Shown piece by piece: positions 45,414 to 54,063 of a stretch of DNA of 64,000 nt. The number at the start of each line of letters is the position of its first letter. Positions within the stretch are counted from its first letter, which is position 1. A program made the position numbers and the translations under genes. This DNA comes from Pseudomonas sp. (lineage in GTDB: Bacteria; Pseudomonadota; Gammaproteobacteria; Pseudomonadales; Pseudomonadaceae): NCBI GenBank assembly GCA_030699825.1, contig JAUYKV010000017.1, positions 1-64,000 on the forward strand. Reading direction: 5' to 3'. The notes under the pieces are model-generated. The model was not told where the DNA came from. It was given only the letters and a program-made list of their open reading frames with translations, and did not search any database.

Positions 45414-46445
45414 ATGGCCAAACGCCAACTCAACCGCCGGCAAAGCTGGCGCATCGACAAAATTCAGGGCGAACGCGCCGCCCGCGCGGCCAAGCGCGAG
45501 TCGCAGGCCGTGCAAACCCTGGAGGGCGGCGACCTCGGCCCGGAACAGCTCGGCCTGGTGATCGCCCACTTCGGCGTACAGGTCGAAGTCGAAGCCGCAG
45601 ACGGCGAACTGGCCGGCCAGGTGTTTCGCTGCCACCTGCGCGCCAACCTGCCGGCCATGGTCACCGGTGATCGCGTGGTCTGGCGTGCCGGCAACCAGGG
45701 CATCGGCGTCATCGTCGCGCAACTGCCGCGCCAAACCGAACTGTGCCGCCCGGATACCCGCGGCCAGCTCAAGCCGGTGGCGGCCAACGTCGACCTTATC
45801 GTGATCGTCTTCGCGCCGCTGCCCGAGCCCCACGCCAACCTGATCGACCGCTATCTGGTGGCCGCCGAACACGCCGGCATTCGCCCCTTGCTGCTGCTGA
45901 ACAAGGCCGACCTGATCGACGAGCAGAACGCCGTGGCGCTGAACGCCCTGCTCGGCGTCTATCGCCAGCTCGGCTATCCCGTGCAGGAAGTCTCGGCCCA
46001 CCAGGGCGACGGCATGGAGCAGCTCAAGCGGCAGCTCGACGGCCACGTCAGCGTCTTCGTCGGCCAGTCCGGGGTGGGCAAGTCATCGCTGGTCAACAGC
46101 CTGCTGCCAGGCGTTGACACCCGCGTCGGACCGTTGTCAGAACTGACCGGCAAGGGCACCCACACCACCACCACCGCACGCCTGTTCCACTTCCCCGGCG
46201 GCGGTGAGCTGGTCGACTCGCCCGGTATTCGCGAGTTCGGCCTGGTGCATGTCAGCCGCGCGGATGTCGAAGCGGGTTTCATCGAGTTCAACGAGCTGAT
46301 CGGCCAGTGCCGCTTTCGCGACTGCAAGCATGACCGCGAGCCTGGCTGCGCCCTGCTCAAGGCCCTGGAAGACGGACGCGTCCAACCACAACGAATGGCC
46401 AGCTACCGGCACATCCTGGCCAGCCTGCCCGAAGCGGACTACTGA
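45414..46445 (+). CDS. rsgA: Ribosome small-subunit biogenesis GTPase RsgA
   Basis: 343 aa. Circularly permuted GTPase: OB-fold first (about 45-115), then G4 [12 protein letters not shown]1 [17 protein letters not shown]2 region [13 protein letters not shown]3 DSPGIREFG, then a C-terminal zinc domain with [14 protein letters not shown]. RsgA checks late 30S maturation. The basic N-terminal tail ([20 protein letters not shown]) is usual for the long gammaproteobacterial form. It is convergent with motB; the 91-base gap holds a family A repeat arm. Confidence 0.97.
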   Translation: MAKRQLNRRQSWRIDKIQGERAARAAKRESQAVQTLEGGDLGPEQLGLVIAHFGVQVEVEAADGELAGQVFRCHLRANLPAMVTGDRVVWRAGNQGIGVIVAQLPRQTELCRPDTRGQLKPVAANVDLIVIVFAPLPEPHANLIDRYLVAAEHAGIRPLLLLNKADLIDEQNAVALNALLGVYRQLGYPVQEVSAHQGDGMEQLKRQLDGHVSVFVGQSGVGKSSLVNSLLPGVDTRVGPLSELTGKGTHTTTTARLFHFPGGGELVDSPGIREFGLVHVSRADVEAGFIEFNELIGQCRFRDCKHDREPGCALLKALEDGRVQPQRMASYRHILASLPEADY

Positions 46446-46460
46446 TAAGGCCGTGCAAAC

Positions 46461-46489
46461 TCTCGCTCGATATTTTCACAACCGCTGAA
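46461..46489. repeat. GTGAAAA repeat arm, family A, copy 3
   Basis: TCTCGCTCGATATTTTCACA followed by ACC, the inverse of the CAGAGGTTGTGAAAATATCG arm, alone in the rsgA-motB convergent gap. No matching second arm within the gap. Confidence 0.7.
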
Positions 46490-46536
46490 GCGACCAGGCC
46501 GCGATCACTCGCGGCCCGGGGCGTACGAGCGGCGAT

Positions 46537-47556
46537 TCATTCGCTCGGCTGATCGAACTGCAACAGCCCGTCCTCGAAAATATTCAAACGCTCGCGCACC
46601 TCGTCCGGCCCGACCGGGTCCGCGGCAGGCGGCAGCGGAGCATCAGGCGCGACACTGCTGTCAGCCCCCTCAGCCTCTGCGTCGACAGTGCCATCCTGCT
46701 CACCCTCAATGGCGCGCTGCGCTTTTTTCGTCAACACGACGATGTCGATACGCCGGTTGACCGGGTTCAGCGGATCGTCTCGATCGAACAACGCCGACGA
46801 CGCATAGCCAACCACCCGAGCCACCTGCACCTCATCATAACCACCGGCGATCAGGGTGCGCCGAGCGGCATTGGCCCGATTCGCCGAAAGCTCCCAATTA
46901 CCGAACTCAGCGGCACCGGCAAACGGCTTGGCATCAGTGTGGCCGCTGATGCTGATCTTGTTCGGCACCGCCCTGATGGTGTCAGCCAGGGCCAGCAGGA
47001 TGTCCTCGAAATACGGCTGCAAGCGCGCACTGCCGCTACCGAACATCGGCCGGTTCTCGGCGTCCATGATCTGGATACGCAAGCCATCCTGGGTGATCTC
47101 GAACAGGATCTGATCCTTGAAGCGCTGCAACTGCGGATTCTCCTCGACCTTGTTCTGCAGCTCCTGCAGCAACAGCTCGAGGCGCTCGCGCTCCACTTCC
47201 TCGGCCTTGCCTTCGGCCTGTGCGGGGTCGACCTGCGCCGGCTCGACCTCGACTTCCTCGCCCTCGGTCTGATCGTCGACCTGCTGATTGAGGGTGCGAT
47301 CCGGCGCCGGAGTGGGCGAGCCGCCGAGGTCGATGACGAAGGGGCTGGCACTTTCAGAAAAACCGATCGGATCCTTGAAGTAACCAGAGATCAACTTCTT
47401 CTGCTCGGGCGTAGCCACGGACATCAGCCACATCACCAGGAAGAACGCCATCATCGCCGTGGCGAAGTCGGCAAAGGCGATTTTCCAGGCCCCACCATGG
47501 TGGCCGGCGGCAACCTTCTTGACCCGCTTGACGATGATCGGCTGATTGTTGTCCAT
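46537..47556 (-). CDS. motB: Flagellar stator protein MotB
   Basis: 339 aa. Short basic cytoplasmic start (MDNNQPIIVKRVKKVAAGHH), one membrane helix (AFADFATAMMAFFLVMWLMS) with the proton-carrying Asp30, a plug/linker with an acidic stretch (EGEEVEVEPAQVDPAQAEGK), and an OmpA-like peptidoglycan-binding domain (ISISGHTDAKPF, NWELSANRANAARRTLIAGG, NRRIDIVVLTKK). The C-terminal acidic/Pro tail is variable. With MotA it forms the proton-driven stator. It follows motA by 6 bases. Confidence 0.96.
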   Translation of the reverse strand: MDNNQPIIVKRVKKVAAGHHGGAWKIAFADFATAMMAFFLVMWLMSVATPEQKKLISGYFKDPIGFSESASPFVIDLGGSPTPAPDRTLNQQVDDQTEGEEVEVEPAQVDPAQAEGKAEEVERERLELLLQELQNKVEENPQLQRFKDQILFEITQDGLRIQIMDAENRPMFGSGSARLQPYFEDILLALADTIRAVPNKISISGHTDAKPFAGAAEFGNWELSANRANAARRTLIAGGYDEVQVARVVGYASSALFDRDDPLNPVNRRIDIVVLTKKAQRAIEGEQDGTVDAEAEGADSSVAPDAPLPPAADPVGPDEVRERLNIFEDGLLQFDQPSE

Positions 47557-47562
47557 TTTCCG

Positions 47563-48414
47563 TTAGTTTCCGCGCATCGCCTGCTCGAGCTCGGAAAAAC
47601 TCGGGCGATGGGCCGGATAGAGCACCTTGCGCGAGAACTCCACCGCCAGCGAGGGCGGCATGCCGGACGCCGAAGCGACCAGGCCGGCCTTGATCGCCTC
47701 GTAGACGTTCAGCTCTTCCTTGGCATCGTGCTCCAAGGCTCCTGCCAGCGGACCGAAGAAACCATAGGAGGCGAGAATGCCGAGGAAGGTACCGACCAGC
47801 GCCGTGCCCACCTTCTGACCGATCTGCGCGTTGTCGGCCTCGGCGAGGATCGACATGGTGATCACGATCCCCAGCACCGCCGCGACGATACCCATGGCCG
47901 GCATGGCATCGGCGACCTTGGCCACGGCATGCGAGGGATGCTCCAGCTCCTCCTTGAGGCTGGCTATCTCCATGTCAAACAAACCTTCCAGCTCATGGGG
48001 CGCCATATTGCCGGAGGACATGATGCGCAGGTAATCGCAGATATAAGCGATCATCCGCTCATCCTTGAGGATGCTCGGGTACTTGCCGAAGATCGGGCTG
48101 GCCGAAGGTTCCTCGATGTCGGCCTCGATCGCCATCATGCCTTCGCGGCGGCTCTTGTTGAGGATTTCGTAGATCAGCTTGAGCACGTCAAGATAGTAGG
48201 CGTGACTGAAGCGCGAACTGAACATGCTCAGGGATTTCTTGAACACCTGCATGAACATGCTGCCCGGGTTGGCCTGCAGAAAAGCCCCCAGCGCGGCGCC
48301 ACCGATGATCAATACTTCAAACGGATGCACCAGGGCCATGAACTGGCCGCCGGACAGCATGAAGCCGCCGAGCACGCTGGCTAATACAACAATGATGCCA
48401 ATGATTTTTGCCAT
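47563..48414 (-). CDS. motA: Flagellar stator protein MotA
   Basis: 283 aa with four membrane helices: IIGIIVVLASVLGGFMLSGG, FEVLIIGGAALGAFLQA, AMGIVAAVLGIVITMSILAE and VGTALVGTFLGILASYGFFG. The large cytoplasmic loop contains the charged rotor-facing region (RREGMMAIEADIEEPSASPI, KYPSILKDERMIAYICDYLR). The length matches proton-type MotA. motA-motB is an operon; a sigma-28-like promoter lies about 55 bases upstream. Confidence 0.97.
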   Translation of the reverse strand: MAKIIGIIVVLASVLGGFMLSGGQFMALVHPFEVLIIGGAALGAFLQANPGSMFMQVFKKSLSMFSSRFSHAYYLDVLKLIYEILNKSRREGMMAIEADIEEPSASPIFGKYPSILKDERMIAYICDYLRIMSSGNMAPHELEGLFDMEIASLKEELEHPSHAVAKVADAMPAMGIVAAVLGIVITMSILAEADNAQIGQKVGTALVGTFLGILASYGFFGPLAGALEHDAKEELNVYEAIKAGLVASASGMPPSLAVEFSRKVLYPAHRPSFSELEQAMRGN

Positions 48415-48469
48415 AGAAAGGAAACTTGCCAGTGCCTGGAGTGAGGGTTATGCAAAACAACCCTTCTAT

Positions 48470-48496
48470 TTATCGGAACTTATGCGCGAGACTATA
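48470..48496 (-). promoter_or_regulatory. Candidate sigma-28 (FliA) promoter for motAB
   Basis: Minus strand TATA (48496-48493), 15 bases, then TCCGATAA (48477-48470). This fits the FliA consensus TAAA-N15-GCCGATAA with one mismatch in each box, at correct spacing before a late flagellar operon. The match is visible; use is inferred. Confidence 0.55.
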
Positions 48497-48539
48497 GCCA
48501 GTTAAGTCTAAAAGCCAGTATGGCTAAGGGCATGGAAAG

Positions 48540-48672
48540 AAATAACTGCTATGTATTGCGCCGGATTTTCGTTTGCCTTCAAGGCACGGCAAGGCGCGCA
48601 TAGTCGCTCTATGTAAGCTTTGCCGTAACGCCGAAGGCAGACGAAAAGACCAGCAAGACGTCGTAGTTATTT
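48540..48672. repeat. Large palindromic element (MITE-like), family D
   Basis: Left arm AAATAACTGC...TTTTCGTTTGCCTTC...ACGGCAAGGC and right arm GCTTTGCCGT...GAAGGCAGACGAAAA...GTAGTTATTT are inverted copies with mismatches; the centre is GCGCGCATAGTCGCTCTATG. Total about 133 bases with no coding capacity. It fills the motA - HDOD gene intergenic region, so the HDOD gene starts only 22 bases after its end. Confidence 0.75.
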
Positions 48673-48693
48673 AGTGACAGGCCCTAAGCACAG

Positions 48694-50220
48694 ATGCCCA
48701 CCTCCAAACCCCTACCGCGCACCCTCGAAGACTGGCTCGCACAGCTGGACAAGCACTTGTTGCCGGTGCCCGTCGAACATCACCTGAATGTCTGTCGCGC
48801 CCTGTCCGACAGCCGCCGCTCGCTGCGTGAAATTGCCGACTTGATGCAGGCCAGCCCAGCCCTGGCCCTCTGTGTGTTACGGGAGGCCAATCGACAGGCA
48901 GGCAGCTTCAGCGCCCCCTCCGAAAGCCTGGAAAGCGCGCTCAGCCGACTGGGCCTGCAGCGCACCCTGGAGCTGGTGAAACGTCAACCCGCTCGCCCCA
49001 TCGAGGAAATCCCTCTGGCGCTACGGCAGATCCAGCTGATCAGCCAACACGCCGCGCAGCAGGCCAGCGGTTTGTTCAGTGGGCGCCTGGCACGGCTCTG
49101 GCAGGAGATCCACTGGGGCAGCCTGTTGTTTCTCGCGCCTATCTGGTCGTTGCTGGCAACCCATCCCGAACTGTTCGAGCAATGGGAGCAACGCGTGCTG
49201 GCCCGGGCCGAACCGGTCGCCAACGTCGAGCAGGACCTGCTCGGCGTGCCCCTGCTGATCCTGTGCCTCGCTTTGGCCGAGCGCTGGCGCCTGCCCGACT
49301 GGGTGATCCAAGGCTACCGTCTGTTGGTTGCAGACCGTCGCCAACTGGTCAAAGCCCTGCATATCGCCCGCGAAATTCAGCACCCCCTGCATCAGCGGCA
49401 AATGCTCGATGCCGATATTCCTCTGCGGCGCTGGCTAACCCAGCCAGCCAACAGCATCCTGCTGGCCAATGGCCTGGCATTGTCTGCCCACCACGCCTGG
49501 AACAGCCCGCACAGCCTGCGCTGGCAACGCCTGACCGGGCTCTACCTGCAACTGCCGTTGAACGACGTGCAGCAACAGATTCACCAGCACGCGGCGCAGA
49601 GTGCGCGCCAACACGCCACGCCAGCACTTTGGCACCCTGCCCAAGCCCTGCTCTGGCCCTGGGACGCTCGGCGCCTGCAAGGCAAGCCCGCAGCTTCACC
49701 GGCGACGACAGCAACGACAGACAAGGGATGGCGGCAACACTGCGCGCAATTGCTCGCCCAGCCGAGTGCGTTCCACAACCTCGACCAGCTCATCAGCGGC
49801 AGCACTCAAGCCCTGCTGGCCTGCGACCTGTCGCGGGTCCTGCTGCTCCTCGCCGACCGCAGCCACAGCCGTCTGCGGGCGCAGCAACCGACCGGCCTGG
49901 ACAAGTCGGCCAATACGCTCATCATCGACCCACAGCACAGCCAGGTATTGCGGCGTCTGCTCCAGGCGCCGGCACAACTGCGCCTGACGCCGGCTAATAT
50001 CGCGCAATTCTCGGCCCTGCTGCCCGGCTCGCTGAAGGCACTGTTTCCCAGCGAACATCTGCTGATCCGCTCACTGGCCAGCAACGGCCGCGTGGTGATG
50101 GTCATCGTCGCCGATCGGAACGGCGCCATCCTCGGCGATACCAACGTGCAAGCCTTCGGTAAAACCGTGCAATGCATTCAGCGTGCCCTGGATAGTTTTG
50201 CCAGACGGGAGAGGTTGTGA
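48694..50220 (+). CDS. HDOD-domain signalling protein (PA4955-like)
   Basis: 508 aa. The N-terminal region (about 1-120) contains HHLNVCRALSDSRRSLREIA and DLMQASPALALCVLREANRQ, followed by LESALSRLGLQRTLELVKRQ, the HDOD pattern seen in c-di-GMP and chemotaxis regulators. The remaining residues are helical and Leu/Gln-rich without a recognised enzyme motif. Its place between motA and the rhodanese gene is conserved in Pseudomonas (PA4955, from memory). No strong ribosome-binding site precedes the ATG, and the upstream region is a palindromic repeat. The stop codon TGA is part of a family A repeat arm. Confidence 0.8.
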   Translation: MPTSKPLPRTLEDWLAQLDKHLLPVPVEHHLNVCRALSDSRRSLREIADLMQASPALALCVLREANRQAGSFSAPSESLESALSRLGLQRTLELVKRQPARPIEEIPLALRQIQLISQHAAQQASGLFSGRLARLWQEIHWGSLLFLAPIWSLLATHPELFEQWEQRVLARAEPVANVEQDLLGVPLLILCLALAERWRLPDWVIQGYRLLVADRRQLVKALHIAREIQHPLHQRQMLDADIPLRRWLTQPANSILLANGLALSAHHAWNSPHSLRWQRLTGLYLQLPLNDVQQQIHQHAAQSARQHATPALWHPAQALLWPWDARRLQGKPAASPATTATTDKGWRQHCAQLLAQPSAFHNLDQLISGSTQALLACDLSRVLLLLADRSHSRLRAQQPTGLDKSANTLIIDPQHSQVLRRLLQAPAQLRLTPANIAQFSALLPGSLKALFPSEHLLIRSLASNGRVVMVIVADRNGAILGDTNVQAFGKTVQCIQRALDSFARRERL

Positions 50221-50276
50221 AAAAATTCCCGCCTCCTGGCGTCCGCTGCTGGCGCTCGATATTTTCACACCCTCTG
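50210..50276. repeat. GTGAAAA palindromic repeat, family A, copy 4 (complete)
   Basis: Left arm GAGAGGTTGTGAAAAA and right arm GCGCTCGATATTTTCACACC followed by CTCTGA, with the spacer TTCCCGCCTCCTGGCGTCCG between. The TGA stop of the HDOD gene (50218-50220) lies in the left arm. Confidence 0.8.
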
Positions 50277-50332
50277 AGCGCTAGGCTTTCCGTTACAATC
50301 CGCCCCTTTCTCCATTAATGAAGAGGCCCGGC

Positions 50333-51148
50333 ATGACTGCCTTCGCTGCGTTGCCATTGGTTATCGAACCGGCCGAACTGGCCGCGCGCCTGGCTGCTGC
50401 CGAACTGATTCTGGTCGACCTGACCAGCGCTGCGCGCTATGCCGCCGGGCACATTCCCGGCGCGCACTTCGTCGATCCCAAACGCACCCAATTGGGCCAA
50501 CCGCCGGCCCCCGGTCTGCTTCCGGAACTCGCTCAGCTCGAACAGCTATTCGCCGAGCTGGGACATAACCCGAACGCCGTCTATGTGGTCTACGACGATG
50601 AAGGCGGTGGCTGGGCCGGGCGCTTCATCTGGCTGCTGGATGTGATCGGCCACAGCCATTACCACTACCTCGACGGCGGCCTGCAGGCCTGGCTGGCAGA
50701 GGATCGCCCACTAAGCACCGAGCAACCCGCCGCCTGCACCGGCCCGCTCAAGCTGACACTGAATGACGGCCCGACAGCCAGCCGCGAATACCTGCAAGGC
50801 CGCCTGGGCGCCGCCGACCTGGCGATCTGGGATGCCCGCTCGCCGGCCGAGTACAACGGCGACAAGGCCTTGGCGGCCAAAGCCGGGCACATTCCTGGCG
50901 CAGTCAACTTCGAGTGGACTGCCGGCATGGATCCGGCCCGCGCCTTGCGCATTCGCCAGGACATGCCCACGCTGCTCGCCAGCCTCGGCATCAGTCCGGA
51001 CAAGGAAATCATCACCCACTGCCAGACGCACCACCGCTCCGGCTTCACCTACCTGGTGGCCAAGGCGCTCGGCTATCCGCGGGTCAAGGCCTACGCCGGC
51101 TCCTGGGGCGAGTGGGGCAACCATCCCGACACCCCGGTCGAACGTTGA
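50333..51148 (+). CDS. rhdA: Thiosulfate sulfurtransferase (rhodanese RhdA type)
   Basis: 271 aa from the ATG at 50333, with AAGAGG 6 bases upstream (an upstream in-frame ATG at 50318 is less likely). Two rhodanese domains: an inactive N-terminal one ([20 protein letters not shown]) and a catalytic C-terminal one with the active-site loop HCQTHHRSG, whose Cys carries the persulfide. That loop and the ending [15 protein letters not shown] are characteristic of the Azotobacter/Pseudomonas RhdA group, which transfers sulfane sulfur and detoxifies cyanide. It is followed by psd after 49 bases. Confidence 0.94.
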   Translation: MTAFAALPLVIEPAELAARLAAAELILVDLTSAARYAAGHIPGAHFVDPKRTQLGQPPAPGLLPELAQLEQLFAELGHNPNAVYVVYDDEGGGWAGRFIWLLDVIGHSHYHYLDGGLQAWLAEDRPLSTEQPAACTGPLKLTLNDGPTASREYLQGRLGAADLAIWDARSPAEYNGDKALAAKAGHIPGAVNFEWTAGMDPARALRIRQDMPTLLASLGISPDKEIITHCQTHHRSGFTYLVAKALGYPRVKAYAGSWGEWGNHPDTPVER

Positions 51149-51197
51149 GCCGCGAGCAGCTGCCATCCGCATGCCATCGAATCCCCAAGGAACACTC

Positions 51198-52061
51198 ATG
51201 AAAGATCGCCTGTTCATCCTCAGCCAGTACCTGCTGCCGCACCACCTGCTGTCGCGTCTGATCGGCTGCGCAGCCGAATGCCGCACAGCCTGGTTCAAGA
51301 ATCGTCTGATCAACTGGTTCGCCAAGCGCTACCAGGTCGACATGAGCGAGGCGCAGATCGAAGACCCGACCGCCTTCGAGCACTTCAACGCGTTCTTCAC
51401 CCGCGCCCTGAAAGAGGGCGCACGCCCACTCGACACCAGCCCTGGCGCGATCCTCAGCCCGGCCGACGGCGCCGTCAGCCAACTGGGCAAGATCGAGCAC
51501 GGCCGGGTATTCCAGGCCAAGGGTCAGAGCTTCAGCGCGCTCGAACTACTCGGCGGCGACAGTGAACGCGCCAGCCCGTTCATGGGCGGAGAATTCGCGA
51601 CCATCTATCTGTCGCCCAAGGACTACCACCGCGTGCACATGCCGCTGGCCGGCACCCTGCGGGAAATGGTCTACGTGCCGGGCCGACTGTTCTCGGTCAA
51701 CCAGACCACCGCAGAAAACGTCCCGGAACTGTTCGCCCGCAACGAGCGGGTCGTCTGCCTGTTCGACACCGAGCGCGGGCCGATGGCCGTGGTGCTGGTC
51801 GGCGCGATGATCGTCGCCTCGATCGAAACTGTCTGGGCTGGCCTGGTCACGCCACCCAAGCGCCAGCTGAAAACTGTCCGCTATGACGAAGCCGCGCGCG
51901 CGCCCGTGGTCCTGGACCAGGGTGCGGAACTGGGCCGCTTCAAGCTGGGCTCGACGGCCATCGTCTTGTTCGGCCCGGATCAAGTGCATTGGGCGCAGGC
52001 CCTGGGCGCCAACAGCAGCGTGCGGGCGGGTCAACGCATCGGTAACAGCCAGGCTGGCTGA
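51198..52061 (+). CDS. psd: Phosphatidylserine decarboxylase proenzyme
   Basis: 287 aa from the ATG at 51198 (AAGGAAC 5 bases before); upstream in-frame sequence to 50763 belongs to rhdA. Pyruvoyl enzyme that makes phosphatidylethanolamine at the inner membrane. The self-cleavage motif LGST is in [12 protein letters not shown] near the C-terminus, and the Ser becomes the pyruvoyl group. Other conserved segments: [59 protein letters not shown] and [10 protein letters not shown]. Confidence 0.97.
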   Translation: MKDRLFILSQYLLPHHLLSRLIGCAAECRTAWFKNRLINWFAKRYQVDMSEAQIEDPTAFEHFNAFFTRALKEGARPLDTSPGAILSPADGAVSQLGKIEHGRVFQAKGQSFSALELLGGDSERASPFMGGEFATIYLSPKDYHRVHMPLAGTLREMVYVPGRLFSVNQTTAENVPELFARNERVVCLFDTERGPMAVVLVGAMIVASIETVWAGLVTPPKRQLKTVRYDEAARAPVVLDQGAELGRFKLGSTAIVLFGPDQVHWAQALGANSSVRAGQRIGNSQAG

Positions 52062-52182
52062 TCCGTACCTTGCCCGGATACGGGCAGGGCTGCGGTGGCA
52101 GCCAGATACTGCTAAAGTTCGCCACATTAGTTACCAAGAGAATGACTCGGCTGAACTCCGGGCGTTGGAGTATCCAGGCTAG

Positions 52183-54000
52183 ATGGATAAACAAACTTCC
52201 CACCTACTGCTCCGCGTCCCCACCCCGCAAAAGCCTGGCCTGTCTTTCTGCGAAGCCAGCCCGCGCGACCTCAAACGCTGGCTCGCCAACCTGCCGAAAG
52301 CCAATATCGGAGAAACCGCCCGCCAGCTTTACCAGGCCCTGGTCGAACTCAACCAGCTGCGCAGCGCAGCGGATAACCGCCTGCAGTTACTGGAGCTATT
52401 GCGCCCGGAAGTGTATTTCGTCTGCAAACACCTGGAGCGGCATTTCCTCAACCAGGCGATTGTCCTCGATGAACGTCCGCGCAAGGTGGCCAATCTCTGC
52501 CAGGCCCTGCAGAACCACCTGGCCGTCGGTTACAAGCTGATCATTGCCAGCCTGGCCCCGCAACATAATGGCGAGCGCAACCCACTATTGAGCGTCGCCC
52601 TGCAGCGTGCCACCCACAGCCTGTGCGGCCCATTGATTCGCGCCAGTCAATTGTATTGCCCCGTACCCGAAGGACTCTGGCTGGAGCTGCACCAGATCTA
52701 CCAGATCGCCCGCGAGCGGCGCCTGCATAAACTCGCGATCCGCGACCCCCTGGCCCGCCACACTCAAGCCATGAGCACCGAGCAGAATTATGTGGTCGCC
52801 TTGCTGCTCGGCTGCGCCCGCTGCAACCAGATGCGCCAGAACGCTATCGCGCGCCTCGCCGAAGTCCTCGAACCCTGGAGCGCGCTGGTCAGCCTGCAAG
52901 CTGGCGATGCCCCTTCGAGCCTGTTCGCGCTGGCCCCGCAAGTGGATGGCCCACCGCGCTACACCTCGCTGTTTCAGGACAAAGAGCTGGCCAATACGCT
53001 GGGCATCGACCCACACCCGCTGGTCGATGCGATCCAGGAGTACCTGTCGCTGCCTGCCGAGACTGCCAGCCAGTCACGCCTGTTGGTACCCGAAGGGTTC
53101 AGCCTGGACATGCTGCAACACCTCAGCGCCGCCTGGGGCGACATCTCCGAACGAACCTTCAATCGCACCCACGGCCAGGGTGCCCTGACCTTGTGCATCG
53201 GCATGAGCGCCCTGCACTTTTTCCTGGCCAACAAGCGCCCCTTCAACGAGATCCTGCAACAGCCCAACGAAATCAAGACGGCGGTATTCGCCCCCGGCGC
53301 CGACGACAGCACCAAGGATGTCTGGGCGAAAGCCTTCGACACCCAGAAGAGCAGCAACTGGGACAGTAAACTGCCCTTCGAAGAAATCGAGTACAGCAAA
53401 TCCACCCATCAAGACAGCCAGACGGAGTCCGCCGACGCCGAAAGCTACCCGACCTTCGTCCTGCCGATCATCAACCACAGCCCGGGCGGCTACTGCCTGT
53501 CCTGGCCCAAAGAAGTACCGAGCCAACTGCAGGCCGGTGAACTGCTCGGGGTGCAGGATTCGCCGGAACAGGGCTGGAGCGTCGCCGTGGTGCGCTGGAT
53601 CCGCCAAGTCCGCGGCGGTGGCACGCAGATGGGCATTGAACTGATTGCCCCGCATGCACAAGCTTGCGGCCTGCAATTGCTGCGCAGGGCCGAAGTCGAA
53701 CATAACAGCCACTACCTGCGTACGCTGCTGTTGCCGGAAATCAGCGCGATCTCCCGACCCGCCACCCTGATCACCCCACGCCTGCCTTTTCAGGAAGGCA
53801 ACAAGGTGATGATCAACTTCAATGGCACGGAACGCCGCGCCGTGCTTAGTCACCGACAAACCAGCACCGGCAGCTTCAATCAGTTCGAATACCGCCATGT
53901 CGAACAGAAACCCGGCGATCCGGGGAAACCCGTCACGGCCCGAGACAGCCAGGGCGCCAGCGGGGAGGAAGACTTTGACTCGTTATGGAAGTCGCTGTAG
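52183..54000 (+). CDS. PilZ-like protein upstream of fimX (PA4958-like)
   Basis: 605 aa. The N-terminal part (about 1-400) is helical and lacks recognised motifs (LANLPKANIGETARQLYQAL, LLELLRPEVYFVCKHLERHF). The C-terminal part (about 415-580) looks like a PilZ-type barrel: FVLPIINHSPGGYCLSWP resembles the second PilZ motif (D/N-x-S-x-x-G), and VVRWIRQVRGGGTQMGIELI resembles the strand after it. The RxxxR motif needed for c-di-GMP binding was not seen just before it. Position next to fimX suggests a role in type IV pilus or c-di-GMP signalling; that is inference. The fimX ATG follows 63 bases after its stop. Confidence 0.7.
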   Translation: MDKQTSHLLLRVPTPQKPGLSFCEASPRDLKRWLANLPKANIGETARQLYQALVELNQLRSAADNRLQLLELLRPEVYFVCKHLERHFLNQAIVLDERPRKVANLCQALQNHLAVGYKLIIASLAPQHNGERNPLLSVALQRATHSLCGPLIRASQLYCPVPEGLWLELHQIYQIARERRLHKLAIRDPLARHTQAMSTEQNYVVALLLGCARCNQMRQNAIARLAEVLEPWSALVSLQAGDAPSSLFALAPQVDGPPRYTSLFQDKELANTLGIDPHPLVDAIQEYLSLPAETASQSRLLVPEGFSLDMLQHLSAAWGDISERTFNRTHGQGALTLCIGMSALHFFLANKRPFNEILQQPNEIKTAVFAPGADDSTKDVWAKAFDTQKSSNWDSKLPFEEIEYSKSTHQDSQTESADAESYPTFVLPIINHSPGGYCLSWPKEVPSQLQAGELLGVQDSPEQGWSVAVVRWIRQVRGGGTQMGIELIAPHAQACGLQLLRRAEVEHNSHYLRTLLLPEISAISRPATLITPRLPFQEGNKVMINFNGTERRAVLSHRQTSTGSFNQFEYRHVEQKPGDPGKPVTARDSQGASGEEDFDSLWKSL

Positions 54001-54063
54001 ATTGCCGGCACCTCAATTTTTGTCGCCTTTTCGCGCCCGTTTGCCGCAGATTTGACTCCTGAT

